NCBI RefSeq assembly: GCF_016756615.1
Contig: NZ_AP023262.1
Location: forward strand, 8,185,501 to 8,249,500
DNA: 64,000 nucleotides
Direction of reading: 5' to 3'
Source: Mesorhizobium sp. L-8-3
GTDB lineage: Bacteria; Pseudomonadota; Alphaproteobacteria; Rhizobiales; Rhizobiaceae
Shown here piece after piece: positions 26,884 through 36,400 of the stretch. Within the stretch, counting starts at the first letter, position 1. Each line of letters opens with the position of its first letter. The notes under the pieces were generated by a model. It ran no database searches, was not told the origin of the DNA, and worked only from the letters and a program-made list of their open reading frames with translations. The position numbers and the translations under genes were made by a program.

Positions 26884-27387
26884 ATGAACGCAAGCATTTT
26901 CGACTCGGAAGCCTCGATTGGCCAGCGCCGTGTCGCCATTCGCCGCAATGCCGGCGACGTCGAGATGGTTGAGCTTCCGTGGGGTCTTCAGCCTCATAGT
27001 CGGGGTGGCCGTCCCTTCACCGTGATTCGCGCGGAAGGGCGCAGCTTTCCCAGCCATCGCTGCCTCGTTCCCGCCTCCGAGTTCCGCCATCGCAGCCGCG
27101 GCAAGCACTACGGCTTCTCGCTTGCCGATGGCGACTGGTTCTATTTCGCCGGAGTCTGGCGGCCGGCAACAGACGACTGGCCCGAGTCCTATGCGATCCT
27201 GACCATCGCTGCGAACGCCGATGTCGAACCTTTCCACGATCGCCAGATGGCGGTGCTGCGGCGCGAGCAGCGGATGGCCTGGCTCGATCGGACGTGCCGC
27301 GAAGATGAATTGCTCCGGCCGCTCCCACCGGGAACCTTCAAGGTGCGGCTATGGGATGAGCCCCGCCAGGCCGAGTTGGCGTTCTGA
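26884..27387 (+). CDS. SRAP-like protein lacking the catalytic cysteine
   Basis: 167-residue protein homologous to the SRAP/YedK family but with a shortened N-terminus. The core is recognisable: PFTVIRAEGRSFPSHRCLVPASEFRH (the region of the Asn/Arg and Glu residues), WFYFAGVWRPATDDW, and VEPFHDRQMAVLRREQRMAWL (His region). The first residues are MNASIFDSEAS, so Cys2, the nucleophile that crosslinks to abasic sites, is absent. The start at ATG 26884 is the one consistent with the LexA site at 26861-26875; an earlier in-frame start would cross it. It may bind abasic DNA without crosslinking, or regulate the active paralogue. Confidence 0.8.
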   Translation: MNASIFDSEASIGQRRVAIRRNAGDVEMVELPWGLQPHSRGGRPFTVIRAEGRSFPSHRCLVPASEFRHRSRGKHYGFSLADGDWFYFAGVWRPATDDWPESYAILTIAANADVEPFHDRQMAVLRREQRMAWLDRTCREDELLRPLPPGTFKVRLWDEPRQAELAF

Positions 27388-27500
27388 AATCCTGAGTTCC
27401 GGCAATTGCGCCTTTACGGTTTTGGGGGAAGGCCTTCCCCCTGGCCGGCACTTCGTTGCCGACACACCCCCTTCTGCGGGGAGACCCCACAACGCCCCCT

Positions 27501-27574
27501 GGAGTGAGAGTGCGGACCGGTTTGCCGTGACGGGTTGAGAGCTGGAGGAGAGCTTCCGGCGCCCGTCGCGGAGA
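27501..27574 (+). ncRNA. Structured leader of ardC, radC-RNA-motif-like
   Basis: 74-base leader that ends just before the ardC start. GACGGG at 27529-27534 can pair with CCCGTC at 27562-27567 around an AGCT...AGCT inner helix, and a second hairpin CGCGG-AGAA-CCGCG covers the ribosome-binding site immediately before the ATG. The element is closely repeated upstream of parB (29652-29727): both read GGAGTGAGAG, then GACGGGTTGA-AGC, then CGGCGCCCGTCGCGGAGAA. The radC RNA motif is a described structured leader of antirestriction, radC and other DNA-related genes; the association fits, but I cannot test the consensus. Confidence 0.6.
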
Positions 27575-27580
27575 ACCGCG

Positions 27581-28553
27581 ATGTCCAGACATCACCGCCA
27601 TGCTCGCGCCGGCGCCGACCGGACGAGCCTCTATGACGAGATCACCGGCAAAATCATCGCCGACCTCGAAGCCGGCCGTTTCCCATGGGTACAGCCCTGG
27701 GGCACGTCTGCGGCGACTGCGCCGCTGGGCCTGCCAAAGAACGCCAGCACCGGCCGCGCCTATTCCGGTATCAACATCCTGATCCTATGGGGCGCCGTGG
27801 TCCAGCACGGCTTTCCGGGCCAGGGCTGGCTGACCTTCCGGCAAGCGCTGTCCTTTGGCGGCAATGTCCGCAAGGGTGAGCGCGGCACGACCGTGGTTTA
27901 TGCCGATCGCTTCGTGCCCGAGGACGAAAAGCAACGCGCCCGCGATACTGGGGAAGAAGCCCAGGCCATCCCCTTCCTGAACCGGTTCACCGTCTTCAAC
28001 GTGGCGCAGTGCGAAGGCTTGCCTGAGGACATTGCGGTCGAGCTGCCGCCGCCTCCGCCGGGCATGATCGAGCCGACGGTCGAGGCGCTGATCGAGGCCA
28101 CCGGCATCGATTTCCGCATTGGCGGCGATCGCGCCTACTACGTGCCGGCGCACGACTATGTCATGGTGCCGCCGCCGGCCGCCTATTTCGAGCCGATCAA
28201 CTGGCATCGCACGGCGCTGCATGAACTCGGTCACGCCACCGGGCATGCCTCGAGGCTCGGCCGGGACCTCGGGGGTTCTTTCGGCAGCAAGAAGTACGGC
28301 TTCGAGGAACTCGTCGGCGGAGATGAACGCGGCCTTCTGCTGCGCCGCGCTCGGCATTGTCCCGACCGTGCGCCATGCCGACTACCTTGGCTCCTGGCTC
28401 GAAGTGCTGCGCGAGGACAACCGCGCGATCGTGCGCGCGGCCTCGCAGGCCAGCAAGGCCGCCGACTGGCTGCTCGGTTTCCTGCCCGATGCCGGCGGCG
28501 CCATTGATGGCGGCGAGAGCCGCGGGCCCGAGATCGACAGGAGGGCGGCATGA
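27581..28553 (+). pseudogene. ardC: ardC antirestriction gene, frameshifted
   Basis: ArdC-type antirestriction protein: an N-terminal single-stranded DNA-binding domain (DRTSLYDEITGKIIADLEAGRFPWVQPW) and a C-terminal zincin with HELGHATGH (about residues 213-221). ArdC proteins protect incoming single-stranded conjugative DNA from restriction. The frame breaks after GFEELV: the reading frame from 27581 runs on as unrelated sequence to 28507, while the expected continuation AEMNAAFCCAALGIVPTVRHADYLGSWLEVLREDN... is in the next frame to 28553. The cause looks like one extra G in the GTCGGCGGAGATG stretch near 28316. This is either an inactivating mutation, after the metal site, or a sequencing error. 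DUF2958 overlaps its original stop by 4 bases. Confidence 0.85.
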
Positions 28554-28954
28554 TCCTCCTGACCGACGATCTGCGCGAACGCCTGCTTGCCAACGGGCGT
28601 GATCGCGGCGCCGACCACGTGCCGGTTGTCAAGTTCTTCAATCCAATTGGCGAGGGCGTCTGGCTCGCCACCGAGCTCGATGCCCAGGGAGACGTCCTGT
28701 TCGGTCTCGCCGATCTTGGCTGTCCCGAGCTTGGCAGCTTCTCGCTCGAGGAGCTTGCGTCGGTCCGCCTGCCCTTCGGCATGGGAATCGAACGCGACAT
28801 TCTCTTCTCCACCGAGCGAACGCTTTCGGTCTGGACCGGGGCAGCACGGCAGGCGGGCAGCATCCGCGCGGCAGAGCGCATTCTTTGTGCCCGTGCCCAC
28901 TGCGCTGCCGCGCTCACGCGGAAACCCGCCGACACGGAAACCCGGAAAGCCTGA
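28550..28954 (+). CDS. DUF2958 protein
   Basis: 134-residue protein of the DUF2958 family, commonly encoded beside ardC and radC on alphaproteobacterial ICEs and plasmids. Conserved features visible are LTDDLRERLLANG at the N-terminus, then HVPVVKFFNPIGEGVWLATELD, GLADLGCPELGSFSLEEL and the LPFGMGIERDILF block. No catalytic role is known. Its ATG overlaps the original stop of ardC (ATGA), so the pair was translationally coupled before ardC was frameshifted; the shifted frame of ardC ends 43 bases upstream, which may lower its translation. Confidence 0.85.
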   Translation: MILLTDDLRERLLANGRDRGADHVPVVKFFNPIGEGVWLATELDAQGDVLFGLADLGCPELGSFSLEELASVRLPFGMGIERDILFSTERTLSVWTGAARQAGSIRAAERILCARAHCAAALTRKPADTETRKA

Positions 28955-29019
28955 TTTCTGGCTCTCCGTTATTGCGATCCTGCGCCGCTCTCAGAGGACG
29001 AGGGCGGCGCCTCGCTCGT

Positions 29020-29057
29020 GACGGGTTGAAGCATTGGCACGGGGCCTGCTGCCCGTC
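29020..29057 (+). ncRNA. Structured leader of radC, radC-RNA-motif-like
   Basis: GACGGG at 29020-29025 pairs with CCCGTC at 29052-29057, with an inner GCA...TGC and GGC...GCC helix between. The hairpin ends 13 bases before the radC start and is followed by GGGAG. It shares the GACGGGTTGA start and the CCCGTC end with the ardC and parB leaders, at nearly the same distance from the start codon (51-54 bases). Structure is read from the sequence; regulation is inferred. Confidence 0.6.
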
Positions 29058-29070
29058 GGGAGACTTGAAC

Positions 29071-29559
29071 ATGACACAACATCAGAGGACGCTCGGTGTG
29101 GAGCCAGGGTCCGCACCGCTCTCGGCGCAGGAGCAGGTCGTCATCTATGAGGCGCGCCAGATCCTGCTGCGCTACCTCAGCCGGAATCCCGTCCTGTCAT
29201 CCTGGCAGGCGGTGCTGGACTATTGCGCACTCACCATCCGTGGCGAAGTGGAGCGGTTTCATGTCCTCTATCTCGACCGGAAGAACCGGCTCATCTCGGA
29301 TGAGTGCCTCTCCATCGGCACGGTCGATCACGTGCCGGTCTATCCCCGGGAAGTTCTGAGGCGGGCTCTGGCGCTCAACGCGACTGCGCTGATCATCGTT
29401 CACAACCATCCTGCCGGTGATCCTGAACCATCGCTTTCCGACATCGCGATGACCAGGGAAATCCAGAAGAGCTGCAAGGTTCTGGGCGTGACGCTGCATG
29501 ACCACATCATCGTCGGTATCGGGCGCGAGGTGAGTTTGCGCGCCCGAGGCGAAATCTAG
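29071..29559 (+). CDS. radC: RadC-like JAB-domain protein
   Basis: RadC family (MPN+/JAB) protein of 162 residues. The metal-binding JAMM motif is HNHPAGDPEPSLSD (about residues 110-123), preceded by FHVLYLDRKNRLISDE and followed by HDHIIVG. Despite its name, RadC is not clearly a repair enzyme; short JAB-only forms like this one, lacking the N-terminal HhH region, are common on mobile elements and travel with antirestriction genes. Start ATG at 29071 follows the leader hairpin. The gene lies between the ardC/DUF2958 pair and parB, in the same orientation, with its own structured leader. Confidence 0.92.
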   Translation: MTQHQRTLGVEPGSAPLSAQEQVVIYEARQILLRYLSRNPVLSSWQAVLDYCALTIRGEVERFHVLYLDRKNRLISDECLSIGTVDHVPVYPREVLRRALALNATALIIVHNHPAGDPEPSLSDIAMTREIQKSCKVLGVTLHDHIIVGIGREVSLRARGEI

Positions 29560-29651
29560 GTGCTTGTCGGACCCCTGGCGGTGCTCGGCTTTCTCCGCAC
29601 ACGGTTCCCGGAGCCGTGGCTTCCAGTCGCACAAGCCGGCCGCGCTGTCGC

Positions 29652-29727
29652 GGAGTGAGAGAGGGGCTCGGGTTTTCGCGACGGGTTGAAAGCGGAGAGA
29701 GAGGCTCTCGGCGCCCGTCGCGGAGAA
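29652..29727 (+). ncRNA. Structured leader of parB, radC-RNA-motif-like
   Basis: 76-base repeat of the ardC leader, located 6 bases before the parB ATG. GACGGG at 29680-29685 pairs with CCCGTC at 29714-29719, with an inner GAGAG...CTCTC stem. It shares GGAGTGAGAG, GACGGGTTGA, AGC and CGGCGCCCGTCGCGGAGAA with the 27501-27574 element, although the intervening bases differ with pairing kept, which is the pattern expected of a conserved RNA. Confidence 0.65.
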
Positions 29728-29733
29728 AATATC

Positions 29734-31875
29734 ATGGCGACCGCCAAGCAGAAGATCACCCTCAACGCCTCGCGCGACATCCCCTTCAACAAGCTGGTGC
29801 TGAGCCAGGCCAATGTCCGGCGCATCAAGAACGGACAGTCGATCGAGGACCTCGCGGCCTCCATCGCGCGGCGTGGACTCCTCCAGAGCCTCAACGTCCG
29901 GCCGGTGCTCGACGTCGAGGGCAACGAGACCGGAATGTTCGAGGTGCCCGCCGGCGGGCGCCGCTACCGCGCGCTCGAACTCCTGGTCAAGCAGAAGCGC
30001 ATGGCCAAGACCGAAGCGGTACCCTGCGTCGTTTCCGACGCCAACAGCGCCGTGCCGATCGAGGAGGACTCGCTGGCCGAGAACTTCCAGCGCGAGGATC
30101 TCCATCCCCTCGACATGTTCCGGGCCTTCCAGACGCTCCACGACCAGGACGCCACGCACGAGGAAATCGCGGCGCGATTCTTCGTTTCGGCCACATTCGT
30201 GCAACAGCGCCTGCGCCTCGCCAAGGTCTCGCCGAAGCTGCTCGAGGTTTATGAGCAGGACGGCATGAGGCTCGACCAGCTCATGGCCTTCACCGTGACC
30301 GACGACCATGCGCGCCAGGAACAGGTGTGGGAAACGCTGCAGAATTCCTGGTCTCGGGAGCCGCACCAGATCCGGCGCATGCTGACCGAGACCTCAGTGC
30401 GCGCCAATGACCGCCGGGCGCTGTTCGTCGGTGTCGACGCCTATGTCGCCGCGGGCGGCATCGTGCTGCGTGACCTGTTCGAGGCCGACAATGGCGGCTG
30501 GCTGCAGGATCCGGCGCTGCTGGATCGCCTCGTCGGCGAGAAGCTGCGCGCGACCGCCGACGTGATCGCCGCCGAAGGCTGGAAGTGGATCGTGGTCGAT
30601 GTCGACCTGCCCTATGGCCACGCGCAGGGTCTGCGCTCGCTGGCCGGTAGCTTCGTCGACCTGACCGACGAGGAGCGGGCCAGCCGAGAGGCGCTGCGCA
30701 ACGAGTACGACGACCTCGAGGCTCAGTACGGCGAGGCAGACGAACTTCCCGATGAGGTAGATCGCCGCCTTGGCGCGATCGAGGAAGCGCTCGAACAGCT
30801 CGAAAACCGGCCGATGATTTACGAGCCGGCGGAAATCGCACGCGCCGGTGTTTTCGTAAGCATCGATCGCTGTGGCGACCTGATCGTCGATCGCGGCTAT
30901 GTCCGGCCCGAGGACGAAGCGCCCGAAACGGACGACGGATATGGTAGCCAAGCCGAAGGCGGGACCGAGGGCGATGATGATGGCGCCGACCCCGCGGTTC
31001 GCCGGACCTCGATCACAATCGGTGCACAGCCGTCGGGGCCGGACGACGAGGATGAGGGCGACGCCATCAAGCCGCTGCCTGAGCGCTTGGTGATCGATCT
31101 CACAGCCCATCGCACGCTGGCGCTGCGCAATGCCGTCGCCAGTAACCCGCACGTCGCGATGACGGCGCTGCTGCACCGGCTGGTGCTCGACACGTTTGGT
31201 CAGCGCTGCTCGATCGGCTGTGTCGAGGCCTCGGTCCGCCACGTCCATCTCACCGCCCAGGACGCCGACGTCAAGGATAGCCCCTCCGCCAAGGCCGTCG
31301 CCGAACGTCACGAGGCCTGGAAGACCGACATTCCGTCCGGCAACGACGAGGCGCTGTGGACCTGGCTCGACGGCCTCGACGAAGCCAGCCGGCTGGCGCT
31401 GCTCGCCCATTGCGTCAGCTTCGGCATCAACGCGCTCTATGAGCGCATCAATCCTTACGGGGCCGGGGTGAGCCAGCAGGGCCTCGAGCAGCGTTTGCGC
31501 GAGGCGGATCGGCTCGCCCGTGTCACGGGTCTCGATATGTTCGATGCCGGCTGGCGGCCCACCGTCGCCAACTATCTCGGCCGCGTCACCAAGTCCCGCA
31601 TCCTCGAAGCGGTGCGCGAAGGCGCGGGTGAGCGCGCGGCGCAACTCATCGATCACCTCAAGAAGGGCGAGATGGCCAAGGAGGCCGAGCGTCTGCTCGC
31701 CGACAGCGGCTGGCTGCCCGAGCCCCTGCGCCTCGCTGGCGACGAGCAGCCTGTGGCCGAACCCGGCGATGCCGATGGCGGCATACCGGCGCTGCCGGCA
31801 TTCCTCGCCGGCGACGAGGAAGACACCTCCGCCGCCGAAGCCGGCGAGCCGGTGCAGCCGATCGCTGCCGAGTAA
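29734..31875 (+). CDS. ParB/Spo0J-family partition or regulatory protein
   Basis: 713-residue ParB-like protein. The N-terminal ParB/Srx domain has KLVLSQANVRRIKNGQSIEDLAASIARRGLLQSLNVRPV, then VPAGGRRYRAL and the arginine motif IEEDSLAENFQRED (about residues 108-121), followed by the helix-turn-helix THEEIAARFFVSATFVQQRLRLAKV. An acidic linker (about 400-460) and a long C-terminal extension follow, ending EDTSAAEAGEPVQPIAAE. Such long ParB homologues are standard in alphaproteobacterial ICE backbones and sit away from parA, so a role in element maintenance or nucleoprotein regulation is as likely as classical segregation. ATG at 29734 follows the structured leader by 6 bases. Confidence 0.88.
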   Translation: MATAKQKITLNASRDIPFNKLVLSQANVRRIKNGQSIEDLAASIARRGLLQSLNVRPVLDVEGNETGMFEVPAGGRRYRALELLVKQKRMAKTEAVPCVVSDANSAVPIEEDSLAENFQREDLHPLDMFRAFQTLHDQDATHEEIAARFFVSATFVQQRLRLAKVSPKLLEVYEQDGMRLDQLMAFTVTDDHARQEQVWETLQNSWSREPHQIRRMLTETSVRANDRRALFVGVDAYVAAGGIVLRDLFEADNGGWLQDPALLDRLVGEKLRATADVIAAEGWKWIVVDVDLPYGHAQGLRSLAGSFVDLTDEERASREALRNEYDDLEAQYGEADELPDEVDRRLGAIEEALEQLENRPMIYEPAEIARAGVFVSIDRCGDLIVDRGYVRPEDEAPETDDGYGSQAEGGTEGDDDGADPAVRRTSITIGAQPSGPDDEDEGDAIKPLPERLVIDLTAHRTLALRNAVASNPHVAMTALLHRLVLDTFGQRCSIGCVEASVRHVHLTAQDADVKDSPSAKAVAERHEAWKTDIPSGNDEALWTWLDGLDEASRLALLAHCVSFGINALYERINPYGAGVSQQGLEQRLREADRLARVTGLDMFDAGWRPTVANYLGRVTKSRILEAVREGAGERAAQLIDHLKKGEMAKEAERLLADSGWLPEPLRLAGDEQPVAEPGDADGGIPALPAFLAGDEEDTSAAEAGEPVQPIAAE

Positions 31876-31887
31876 CCCCCATCCCTA

Positions 31888-31946
31888 GGGCGGCTTCGGC
31901 TGCCCCCGCTCATCCCCCATCCGATGGCCCGGCGCCCTGCCGGGCC
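31888..31946 (+). terminator. Twin hairpins after parB
   Basis: Two stem-loops in the 95-base gap: GGGCGGC-TTCG-GCTGCCC at 31888-31905, a stable UUCG tetraloop, and GGCCCGGC-GCCCT-GCCGGGCC at 31926-31946, an 8-bp perfect stem. Neither is followed by a strong T-run (TCCTCGTTTC after the second), so they may be attenuators or processing signals rather than strict terminators. Confidence 0.4.
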
Positions 31947-31970
31947 TCCTCGTTTCAGGAGATATCTTCA

Positions 31971-32447
31971 ATGTCTGCCTCATTGATCTTCGACATCGTG
32001 CCGCTCGGGTCTCTGATCGCCTACTCGGACGGCACGCCGCGGCCGCCGGCCCGCTTCACCAGAAAGCTCGCGGCCTGGGAGCGCCGCAACGGCATCGGCC
32101 GGCTGGTCCGCAAGGAGCCGGCGCGCGAGCGACCGACCTATGTGTCCCCGCCCTGCTTCACGCTGCATGAGGGGACGTTCGGCCAGAATGGCATCATCCT
32201 CGTCTCGGTCATGCGGACTTACGGGATCGACAGCGATCTCAAATTCCGCGTGATCGAGCGTCCCGCCATCGGCCAGGTCCGCGTGCTGCAGACCGTTGGC
32301 GATGGTATCGAGCTGCTGCATCTAGCCGAGAGCCGCGAAGCCGCCGAGCTCTGGCTCACTCGAAACCGCCACGACAACGCTCGCATCGACGAGGTGACCG
32401 CCGACGAGGTCAGCGCCGATGCCGTCGAGGGACGGGCCGCGGCCTGA
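31971..32447 (+). CDS. Unknown conserved ICE protein
   Basis: 158-residue protein I cannot name. It begins MSASLIFDIVPLGSLIAYSDGTPRPPARF and has a basic central section followed by VMRTYGIDSDLKFRVIERPAIGQVRVLQ. The start is preceded by CAGGAGATATCTTCA, a good ribosome-binding site. Proteins of this kind sit between parB and the strawberry-notch helicase in this family of elements, so it belongs to the backbone. There is no membrane segment. Confidence 0.6.
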   Translation: MSASLIFDIVPLGSLIAYSDGTPRPPARFTRKLAAWERRNGIGRLVRKEPARERPTYVSPPCFTLHEGTFGQNGIILVSVMRTYGIDSDLKFRVIERPAIGQVRVLQTVGDGIELLHLAESREAAELWLTRNRHDNARIDEVTADEVSADAVEGRAAA

Positions 32448-32564
32448 CGGCGGCAATCGCATCAGCTTGGACGACGGATCGGACCGCCGTTCTCACCACC
32501 CCATCCAGACCAACCTGCCCGGACTCGAGCGAGCGCCGGCGGCTTGCTTTTGCGGAGACGCACC

Positions 32565-32990
32565 ATGCCCGACTTCACCATCGAAGCGACGTACCACTTG
32601 CCGGTCTTCCGGCAGCGCACCTATTCGGCTGACACGCCCGAGGCGGCATGTCGGCTTGCAATCGAGGACAACGACTGGTCCGATCAAAAGGAGGACTACG
32701 AGTCTTCCGGCGAGACCTTCGTCACCGGCATCTGGCAAGGAGCCGATGCCGCTTATCGTGGTCCAATTGTGCCCGTACCCCCGCATTTCGAGGAAACGCT
32801 TCAGCGCCAGGCACGGCCCTTCGAAGTCCTGCTAGGCCTGCTCAAGATTCTCCTCGCCGATGCCGAAGCCCATCGGAGGACGGCCCCGGAATGGTTCGGC
32901 AAAGCCAAATGGGCGATCCAATTCGCCGAGGCCATTCTCGACGGCGCGCGCGGACCGGACGAACCGACTGGCGCGGGAGATGTCCCATGA
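32565..32990 (+). CDS. Unknown small ICE protein
   Basis: 141-residue protein of unknown function. It starts MPDFTIEATYHLPVFRQRTYSADTPEAACRLAIEDNDW, which suggests a small beta-alpha fold, and ends in an acidic tail. The ATG at 32565 was chosen over upstream codons because it begins this conserved-looking N-terminus. The stop overlaps the DUF6117 start by 4 bases, so the two are coupled. Confidence 0.6.
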   Translation: MPDFTIEATYHLPVFRQRTYSADTPEAACRLAIEDNDWSDQKEDYESSGETFVTGIWQGADAAYRGPIVPVPPHFEETLQRQARPFEVLLGLLKILLADAEAHRRTAPEWFGKAKWAIQFAEAILDGARGPDEPTGAGDVP

Positions 32991-33253
32991 GCATCCCCGG
33001 CCATGCCCGCGCGAATTTCCAAACCCTCCTGCGGGCCGCCGGCGACGGCAATCTCGCGCTGATGGAGTGCCTGGACACCGACACGGCGCAGCCGCGCTAC
33101 GTGATCTGTGCCGTCGCTCGCGACGGCTCGGACTACGTGTGCACACCCTTCGGCCATCTCGCCGAGGGCAATCCCTACTACGCCTATCGGCCGCCCGATC
33201 CCAACGATCCGGATGCCTTCCTGCCGCGTGCAGAACCTGGCGACAAGGGATGA
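32987..33253 (+). CDS. DUF6117 family protein
   Basis: 88-residue protein that matches what I know of the DUF6117 family, with the N-terminus MSIPGHARANFQTLLRAA, the ALMECLDTDTAQPRYVICAV stretch and YVCTPFGHLAEGNPYYAYRPPDP. Small acidic proteins of this type accompany the strawberry-notch helicase gene on alphaproteobacterial ICEs. ATG at 32987 overlaps the previous stop (ATGA). Function unknown. Confidence 0.7.
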   Translation: MSIPGHARANFQTLLRAAGDGNLALMECLDTDTAQPRYVICAVARDGSDYVCTPFGHLAEGNPYYAYRPPDPNDPDAFLPRAEPGDKG

Positions 33254-33329
33254 TGGTCGCTCGCTGAACTCGACAAGCGCCCCGCCTGCCGGCCGGGCGC
33301 TTGTTTGATGTTGGCCTGCATGGGGCGGC

Positions 33330-33423
33330 CAAGAGGGAGAGGCAGGCCGGGACGGGTTCGAGCCGGCGCGGTCCAGAGAGAGCGCCGCCCGGCTCGGTCT
33401 CTCCTGCTCTCCGAGGTTCCCGT
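33330..33423 (+). ncRNA. Structured leader of the strawberry-notch helicase gene
   Basis: Leader of about 94 bases ending at the start codon of the helicase gene. GACGGG occurs at 33351-33356, and CCCGT at 33419-33423 can pair with it. Nested within is GAGCCGG-CGC...GCG-CCGCCCGGCTC, and outside it GGAGAGGCAGG (33336-33346) with CCTGCTCTCC. It shares the GACGGGTT start with the ardC, radC and parB leaders but is longer. Confidence 0.5.
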
Positions 33424-33424
33424 T

Positions 33425-36400
33425 ATGACCCCGATCTTCGCATCCGCGGCGCTGCCCGCCGCCGCGCCGCTCCCGCTTGCCGGGCCCGCTGCCGCCGCCG
33501 TGTTTGCCGCCGCCGGCCTTCTCCTTCCCAATTTAGAACGCGGTGAACGCATCGACGCGCCGGCATTGCGCTCGGCGATGGAGTCCGCCTTCGGCGCCTC
33601 CGATGCCGCCGGCGCCTGGAACTGGAAGACGGCCTACGACGCCGGCGAGGCAGCCACCGTCCTGTTCCTGCGCAAATACGGAAAGGCGCTGTTCCGCAAA
33701 GCCGCATCTCCGGCACTCCGGCTTTCCGCCTTGTCGAAGATCGCTGGCCTCATGCCGACGCACACGCGCCGCTCCGAAGAGGGACAGGCCTTCCAGCAGT
33801 TCTCGACCCCGATCCCGCTCGGCCTCGTTGCGGCGACGGCGGCCGCCGTCATGCCAGGCGACCGCGTCCTCGAGCCCTCGGCCGGCACGGGCCTGCTCGC
33901 CATCCTCGCCGAGATCGCCGGAGGCGCGCTTCTCCTCAACGAGCTCGCCGAGATCCGCGCAGGCCTTCTCGCCTCTCTCTTTCCGGCTGTTCCCCTCACA
34001 CGGTTTGATGCCGCCCAGATCGACGATCATCTCGATCCCGACGCAGTACCAAGCGTCGTTCTCATGAACCCGCCGTTCTCGGTGATGGCCAATGTCGAGG
34101 GGCGCGTCACTGACGCGGCCTTCCGCCATCTCGCCTCGGCGTTGGCGCGCCTCGCGCCCGGCGGGCGGCTTGTGACGATCACCGGTGCCAGCTTCGCGCC
34201 GGATAATCCAGCCTGGACGCCGGCCTTCACGCGCCTGCAGGAGCGCGGCCGTGTCGTCTTCTCCGCCGCGATCGACGGCGCCGTCTACGCCAAGCACGGC
34301 ACGACTTTTCCCACGCGGTTGACCGTGATCGACAAGGTGCCGGCCGGCGATCCCGCCGTCTTTCCGAGCACGTTGGGTGTCGCTCCCGATACGGCCACGC
34401 TCCTGGCCTTGGTCCGCCAGCATGTACCGGCACGCATGCCGGTCGCGCTTCCGACTGTTCCGGCGGCAGCAGAGCCCGCCGCGCCGCGCACCGTTCGCGG
34501 CTATGTCGCCCGCGCCGCCAAGACAGCATCGCTGGCCCCGCTGGCCGAGCCCATAGGCGTCGAGCTCGCTTATGAGACCGTCGATTGGCGGCCGCACGAA
34601 AGCGCCAGCATCACAGATGCTATCTACGAGGCTTACGGATTGCAGGCGATCCGTATTCCCGGCGCTCAGCCGCATCCGACCCCGCTCGTGCAGTCGGCGG
34701 CAATGGCGAGCGTCACGCCGCCCAAGGCGAGCTATCGGCCGCGCCTGCCGCGCGACATCCTCGACCTGCTCTCCGACGCTCAGCTCGAGACTGTGATTTA
34801 TGCCGGCGAGGCCCATTCGGAATTTCTCGCCGGTGCCTGGACGGTGGACGACACCTTTGATGTGGTCAGTGCAGCGCCAGAGGACGCCGACAACGCCGTC
34901 CGCTTCCGCCAGGGATTTTTCCTCGGCGACGGCACTGGCGTCGGCAAGGGCCGTGAGTCCGCCGCCATCATCCTCGACAACTGGATGCAGGGACGCCGAA
35001 AGGCGGTCTGGATCTCCAAGTCCGACAAGCTGATCGAGGACGCGCAGCGGGACTGGTCGGCGCTCGGCATGGAGCGGCTGCTGGTCACGCCGCTGTCGCG
35101 CTTCCCGCAGGGCAAGCCGATCACGCAGCCGGAAGGTGTCCTATTCACCACCTATGCCACGCTGCGCTCCGATGACCGCGGCGAGAACGTTTCGCGGGTC
35201 CGGCAGATCGTCGAATGGTTGGGCGCCGATTTCGACGGCGTGGTCGTGTTCGACGAAAGCCATGCGATGCAAAATGCCGTTGGCGCCAAGGGCGAACGGG
35301 GCGATGTCGCCGCCAGCCAGCAGGGCCGTGCCGGGCTGCGGCTCCAGCACGCCTTGCCGGGCGCGCGCATTCTCTACGTCTCGGCGACCGGCGCCACCAC
35401 CGTCCACAATCTCGCCTATGCGCAGCGGCTTGGCCTTTGGGGCGGCGAGCATTTTCCGTTCTCGACCCGTGCCGAATTCGTCGAGGCGATCGAATCCGGC
35501 GGCGTCGCAGCAATGGAGGTGCTGGCCCGCGACCTCAGGGCGCTCGGCCTCTACACCGCCCGCTCGCTCTCCTTCGCCGGGGTCGAATACGAACTGGTCG
35601 AGCACGGGCTGACGCCCGAGCAGGTCCGCATCTACGACGCCTATGCCGGCGCCTTCGCCATCATCCATAACAACCTCGATGCGGCGATGCAGGCGGCTAA
35701 CATCACCGGCAGCTCCGGCACGCTCAACGCTCAAGCCAAGTCGGCCGCCCGCAGCGCCTTCGAAAGCGCCAAGCAGCGCTTCTTCGGCCACCTGCTCACC
35801 AGCATGAAGACGCCGACCCTGATCCGGTCGATCGCGCGCGATCTGGAGGAAGGCCGCTCTGCCGTCGTCCAGATCGTCTCGACGGGCGAGGCGCTGATGG
35901 AACGGAGGCTGGCGGAGTTGCCGACCGAGGAATGGAACGACGTTCGCGTCGATATCACGCCGCGCGAATATGTCCTCGACTATCTCGCCCACTCCTTCCC
36001 GGTCCAGCTCTACGAGCCGTTCACGGATTCGGAAGGCAATCTCTCCTCGCGGCCGGTCTACCGCGACGGCCAGCCGGTCGAGAGCCGCGAGGCGGTCGCC
36101 CGACGAGACGAATTGATCGCCAGGCTCGCCAGCCTTCCGCCAGTGCCCGGCGCCCTCGACCAGGTCGTGCAGCATTTCGGGGTGGACGTCGTCGCCGAGG
36201 TCACCGGCCGCTCGCGCCGCATCGTGCGAAAGCCGGACGCTGCCTCAGGCGGCGATCGGCTCGTCGTCGAGACCCGCGCGGGCTCGGCCAACCTCGCCGA
36301 GACCCAGGCTTTCATGGACGATCAGAAGCGTGTTCTGGTGTTCAGCGATGCCGGCGGCACCGGGCGCAGCTACCACGCCGAACTCTCCGCGCGAAACACG

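Noticed and set aside
26884..27387. Second active HMCES-type enzyme
   Set aside because: Cys2 is missing in the only plausible start, so crosslinking activity is not supported.
30394..31656. 420-codon minus-strand frame opposite parB
   Set aside because: Antisense shadow; the parB reading frame has the correct domain content.
33533..34816. 427-codon minus-strand frame in the helicase gene
   Set aside because: Antisense shadow of the N-terminal methyltransferase-like region.
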